A stretch of 9,029 nt of DNA. It comes from DATKZH01 sp964475955 (GTDB lineage: Bacteria > Planctomycetota > Planctomycetia > Pirellulales > Thermoguttaceae). The notes beneath the pieces were generated by a model, which did not search any database, was not told the DNA's origin, and saw only the letters and a list, made by a program, of their open reading frames with translations. Each line of letters starts with the position of its first letter. Position 1 is the stretch's first letter. The translations under genes and the position numbers were made by a program. The stretch is from positions 1 through 9,029 of the forward strand of contig CAYYZY010000269.1 of the NCBI GenBank assembly GCA_964475955.1, in the 5' to 3' direction. Below, piece by piece: positions 7,127-9,029 of the stretch.

Positions 7127-7359
7127 CGCCGTTGCCCGGCGCGTCGCGAGGTTTCCCCAACCGGCAAAGCTTAACGGCCGGGCGGCGGGCTGCGCGGATT
7201 CCCCCTCCATTGTCCGGTCCGCCGCATGTGTTTCTTGCAGAAGCCGGCGAATCGATTCCGATGAAACAAGAGATCGCGACCTGCGTGCGGGGATTCCTCG
7301 CGATCGACGCTCGGGGGAATCGCCAGTTGTCTCGCCATTCTTGCTGGGAGGGTCTGATC
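7127..7359. other. Upstream region of the porin gene
   Basis: This stretch holds no confident gene. An in-frame ATG at 7261 would lengthen the porin by 33 residues, but it lacks a good Shine-Dalgarno sequence and would bury the signal peptide, so 7261-7359 is treated as leader. A palindrome GAATCGATTC lies at 7249-7258, and GATTCC (7292-7297) can pair with GGAATC (7316-7321), forming a modest leader hairpin. No convincing promoter hexamers were found. Confidence 0.45.
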
Positions 7360-8781
7360 GTGAGGATTGCCTGTTGCCTCGTGGGGCTCGGCCTGCTGGC
7401 CGCCATGTTGACGGGAACGGCTCGGGCGGGTGACGCCCTCGAGCCGGGCACCATCACCGCGTCGTCGTACGAATCGGTTCTCTATCCGGAGCCTGCTCCC
7501 GCCAAGGGCGGCGCAGCACCCGCCGATCCCGGGGCGTGCAGCGCCGGCTGCGGCGCGACCTGCTCGAGCCCGTGCGCAAGTGCGTACGGTCCCTGCTGCG
7601 GCGTGTGCAACCCGTCGTGCTGCGGCGGATGCGGCCTGCTGGGCAACTGCTGCCTGGGCGAGCCGTGGACGCTCCCCCAGCCCTGCATGCTCCAGTGCAT
7701 GGGCATCAAGATCGGCGGCTGGCTCCAGCAGGGCGTCACGTACAACGCCGACGGGGTCGACTTCAACGGCCCGGTGGCCACCAACGACTGGGACCACGAG
7801 TACCAGATGAACCAGATGTGGCTCTACGCCGACAAGCCGGCCGACAACGGCGGGTGCGGCCTGGCATGGGGCGGCCATTTCGACATCCTCTATGGCACCG
7901 ATTGGCGGTTCGGGATCAACGAAGGCCTTGAGGATCGGATCAACGGCTTCCACCGGCAGAGCTACGGCACGGTCATCCCGCAGGCGTATCTCGAGGTGGC
8001 GCTGAACAAGCTGTCGGTCAAGGTCGGCCACTTCGCCGCCATCCTCGACTACGAAGTGATCCCCGGGCCGTTCAACCCGTTCTACTCCCACTCCTACAGC
8101 TACGGCTACACCGTGCCCCAATTGGTCACCGGCGTGTTGGCCGACTACAAACTCTCGGACCGCTTCTCCATTCAGGGCGGTTTCCACCGGGGCTGGATGA
8201 AGTTCGAGGACAACAACGACGACCTCGACGCCATGGCCGGCTTCAAGTGGAGCAGTTGGGACAAGCGGACCTCGATCGCGTGGGCCTTCTCCAACGGGGC
8301 CCAGGACGACGCAGGAGAGCACAACCGGTTCGTCTACAGCCTGGTCTTCAAGCGTAAGGTGACCGAGAAGTTCGAGTACGTCCTGGTCCACAACCTGGGC
8401 AACGAAGACGACACCGGCCTCCGTGGCACCGACGCCGAATGGTACGGCCTGAACAACTACTTCCTCTACAAGATCAATCCCTGCTGGGCGGCCAACCTGC
8501 GGTTCGAATGGCTCCGCGACGACGACGGCGCCCGCATCGCCGGGCCGGGCAACATCCCGGGCGTGAGGGCCTGGGAAGGGGCCGCGTACGCCGGCAACTT
8601 CTACGCCCTGACCATGGGCCTCACGTGGCGCCCGCACGCGAACCTCGCGTTCCGCCCCGAGGTCCGCTGGGACTGGTACGACGGCGAAGAAAGCCCGAAA
8701 CAGGGCTTCGAGCTGCCCTTCAACGACGGCGAAGAGGACGACCAGTTCCTGTTCGCGGTCGACGCCATCCTCACGTTCTGA
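7360..8781 (+). CDS. Secreted OmpL-like beta-barrel porin (Bbp2 type) with Cys-rich N-terminus
   Basis: The start is GTG 7360: GGGAGGG (7346-7352) lies seven bases upstream, and translation from here gives a textbook signal peptide, MRIACCLVGLGLLAAMLTG followed by TARA and cleavage before Gly24. The same frame runs open far upstream through the radical SAM gene, but that part is shadow. The mature part of the 473-residue protein has a linker, then 14 cysteines between residues 60 and 113 (many as CC, CGxC or SCC), then a barrel domain from about residue 114: alternating aromatic strands with WGGHFDILYGTDWRFG, PQAYLEVALNKLSVKVGHF and FSIQGGFHRGWMKFEDNN, which resemble the 'putative beta-barrel porin-2, OmpL-like' family. 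The chain ends in ...FAVDAILTF with a terminal Phe, as outer-membrane barrels do for insertion by the BAM complex. It is probably a diffusion channel in the outer membrane; the substrate is unknown. It is followed by its own terminator. Confidence 0.9.
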   Translation: MRIACCLVGLGLLAAMLTGTARAGDALEPGTITASSYESVLYPEPAPAKGGAAPADPGACSAGCGATCSSPCASAYGPCCGVCNPSCCGGCGLLGNCCLGEPWTLPQPCMLQCMGIKIGGWLQQGVTYNADGVDFNGPVATNDWDHEYQMNQMWLYADKPADNGGCGLAWGGHFDILYGTDWRFGINEGLEDRINGFHRQSYGTVIPQAYLEVALNKLSVKVGHFAAILDYEVIPGPFNPFYSHSYSYGYTVPQLVTGVLADYKLSDRFSIQGGFHRGWMKFEDNNDDLDAMAGFKWSSWDKRTSIAWAFSNGAQDDAGEHNRFVYSLVFKRKVTEKFEYVLVHNLGNEDDTGLRGTDAEWYGLNNYFLYKINPCWAANLRFEWLRDDDGARIAGPGNIPGVRAWEGAAYAGNFYALTMGLTWRPHANLAFRPEVRWDWYDGEESPKQGFELPFNDGEEDDQFLFAVDAILTF

Positions 8782-8812
8782 CCTGAGCGAACCGAAACCA
8801 CAAACCACCGAC

Positions 8813-8846
8813 GCCCCGGGGCGCGCCGCGCGTCCCGGGCTTTTTT
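8813..8846 (+). terminator. Intrinsic terminator of the porin gene
   Basis: CCCGGGGCGCG (8815-8825) pairs with CGCGTCCCGGG (8829-8839) around a CCG loop. This is 11 pairs with one G-U; G8813 and C8840 can extend the stem past a bulged C. A run of six T (8841-8846) follows at once. It lies 31 bases after the porin stop codon. Confidence 0.9.
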
Positions 8847-8885
8847 GTGGGGTATTTCTAACTCACAAACTCCGCCCCCATTCCG

Positions 8886-8910
8886 CGTTCCCAGGCGGAG
8901 CCTGGGAACG
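8886..8910. repeat. REP-like perfect palindrome
   Basis: CGTTCCCAGGC (8886-8896) pairs with GCCTGGGAACG (8900-8910) around a GGA loop: 11 perfect pairs. A partial echo, GTGGGAACGAC, follows at 8929-8939. This 'GTTCCCAGGC..GCCTGGGAAC' type recurs, from memory, between genes in planctomycetes and other phyla. It has no T-run and lies between convergent genes, typical of REP-type elements. Confidence 0.7.
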
Positions 8911-8976
8911 AGGGGAAAGCGCGAGGCGTGGGAACGACGAACATCGGGCCTGACTTGCCGACGCGGCGGGGATGGG

Positions 8977-9029
8977 CTATTCGCCCGGGTCGGTGACGGT
9001 GAGGGTGACGGTGGTTTCTTCGCTCTCGG
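8977..9029 (-). CDS. C-terminal tail of a convergent gene (5'-truncated by window end)
   Basis: On the minus strand a frame open from the window edge reads ESEETTVTLTVTDPGE and stops at TAG (8977-8979 on the + strand). The alternating Thr/Val pattern is that of a beta-strand ending a secreted or surface beta-sandwich protein. Only 17 codons are visible, so neither family nor coding status is sure. The position after a + strand terminator and a palindrome fits a convergent gene end. Confidence 0.45.
   Translation of the reverse strand, partial: ESEETTVTLTVTDPGE

Noticed and set aside
2573..7210. 1545-codon open frame on the minus strand
   Set aside because: It lies antisense to two well-supported genes and the riboswitch, is low-complexity (Arg, Ala, Val, Gly, His-rich), has no recognisable domain, and is what strong GC3 bias produces opposite real genes.
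5794..7359. N-terminal 500+ residues of the long frame that ends with the porin
   Set aside because: This part is in another frame of the radical SAM gene and is Arg/Pro-rich; the true porin start has a Shine-Dalgarno sequence and signal peptide at 7360.
7171..8808. 545-codon minus-strand frame opposite the porin
   Set aside because: It is the antisense shadow of a gene with a clear signal peptide, barrel motifs and its own terminator; the product is Val/Ala/Glu-rich without domain features.

Overview
The window looks like a chromosomal segment of a high-GC member of the Planctomycetota, most likely Pirellulales-like. The organism is inferred from three things: a pseudopilin-type protein with Asp/Gly calcium-loop repeats, a very large TadG-like von Willebrand factor A (VWA) protein, and a porin of the OmpL-like Bbp2 type with a cysteine-rich N-terminus. 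Coding is dense and almost all on the + strand. Strong GC bias produces long open shadow frames on both strands, including a 1545-codon antisense frame, and these are not annotated.

Layout. Positions 1-1017 hold the C-terminal part of a large protein that begins outside the window. It is followed 54 bases later by a PulJ-like pseudopilin (1072-2949). Together they look like the end of a type II secretion or type IV pilus-like surface cassette. Positions 2950-3481 are non-coding and contain the most notable element of the window: a clear class I cyclic-di-GMP (GEMM) riboswitch at about 3066-3152. It has a consensus -35 box upstream and a roughly 330-base leader downstream. The leader leads into a TadG-like VWA protein (3482-5347).

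After a 333-base gap with a stem-loop and a compound palindromic repeat comes a lone B12-binding-type radical SAM enzyme (5681-7126). A secreted Cys-rich porin follows (7360-8781), closed by a textbook intrinsic terminator (8813-8846). The last part holds a REP-like palindrome (8886-8910) and the tail of a convergent minus-strand gene (8977-9029).

Reading the genes together: the first three are cell-envelope or appendage proteins with type IV pilin or Tad signatures. The riboswitch suggests that at least the VWA/Tad protein is controlled by c-di-GMP, in keeping with a switch between motile and attached life. The radical SAM gene and the porin appear to be separate transcription units. No rRNA, tRNA, CRISPR array, transposase or phage gene was seen.
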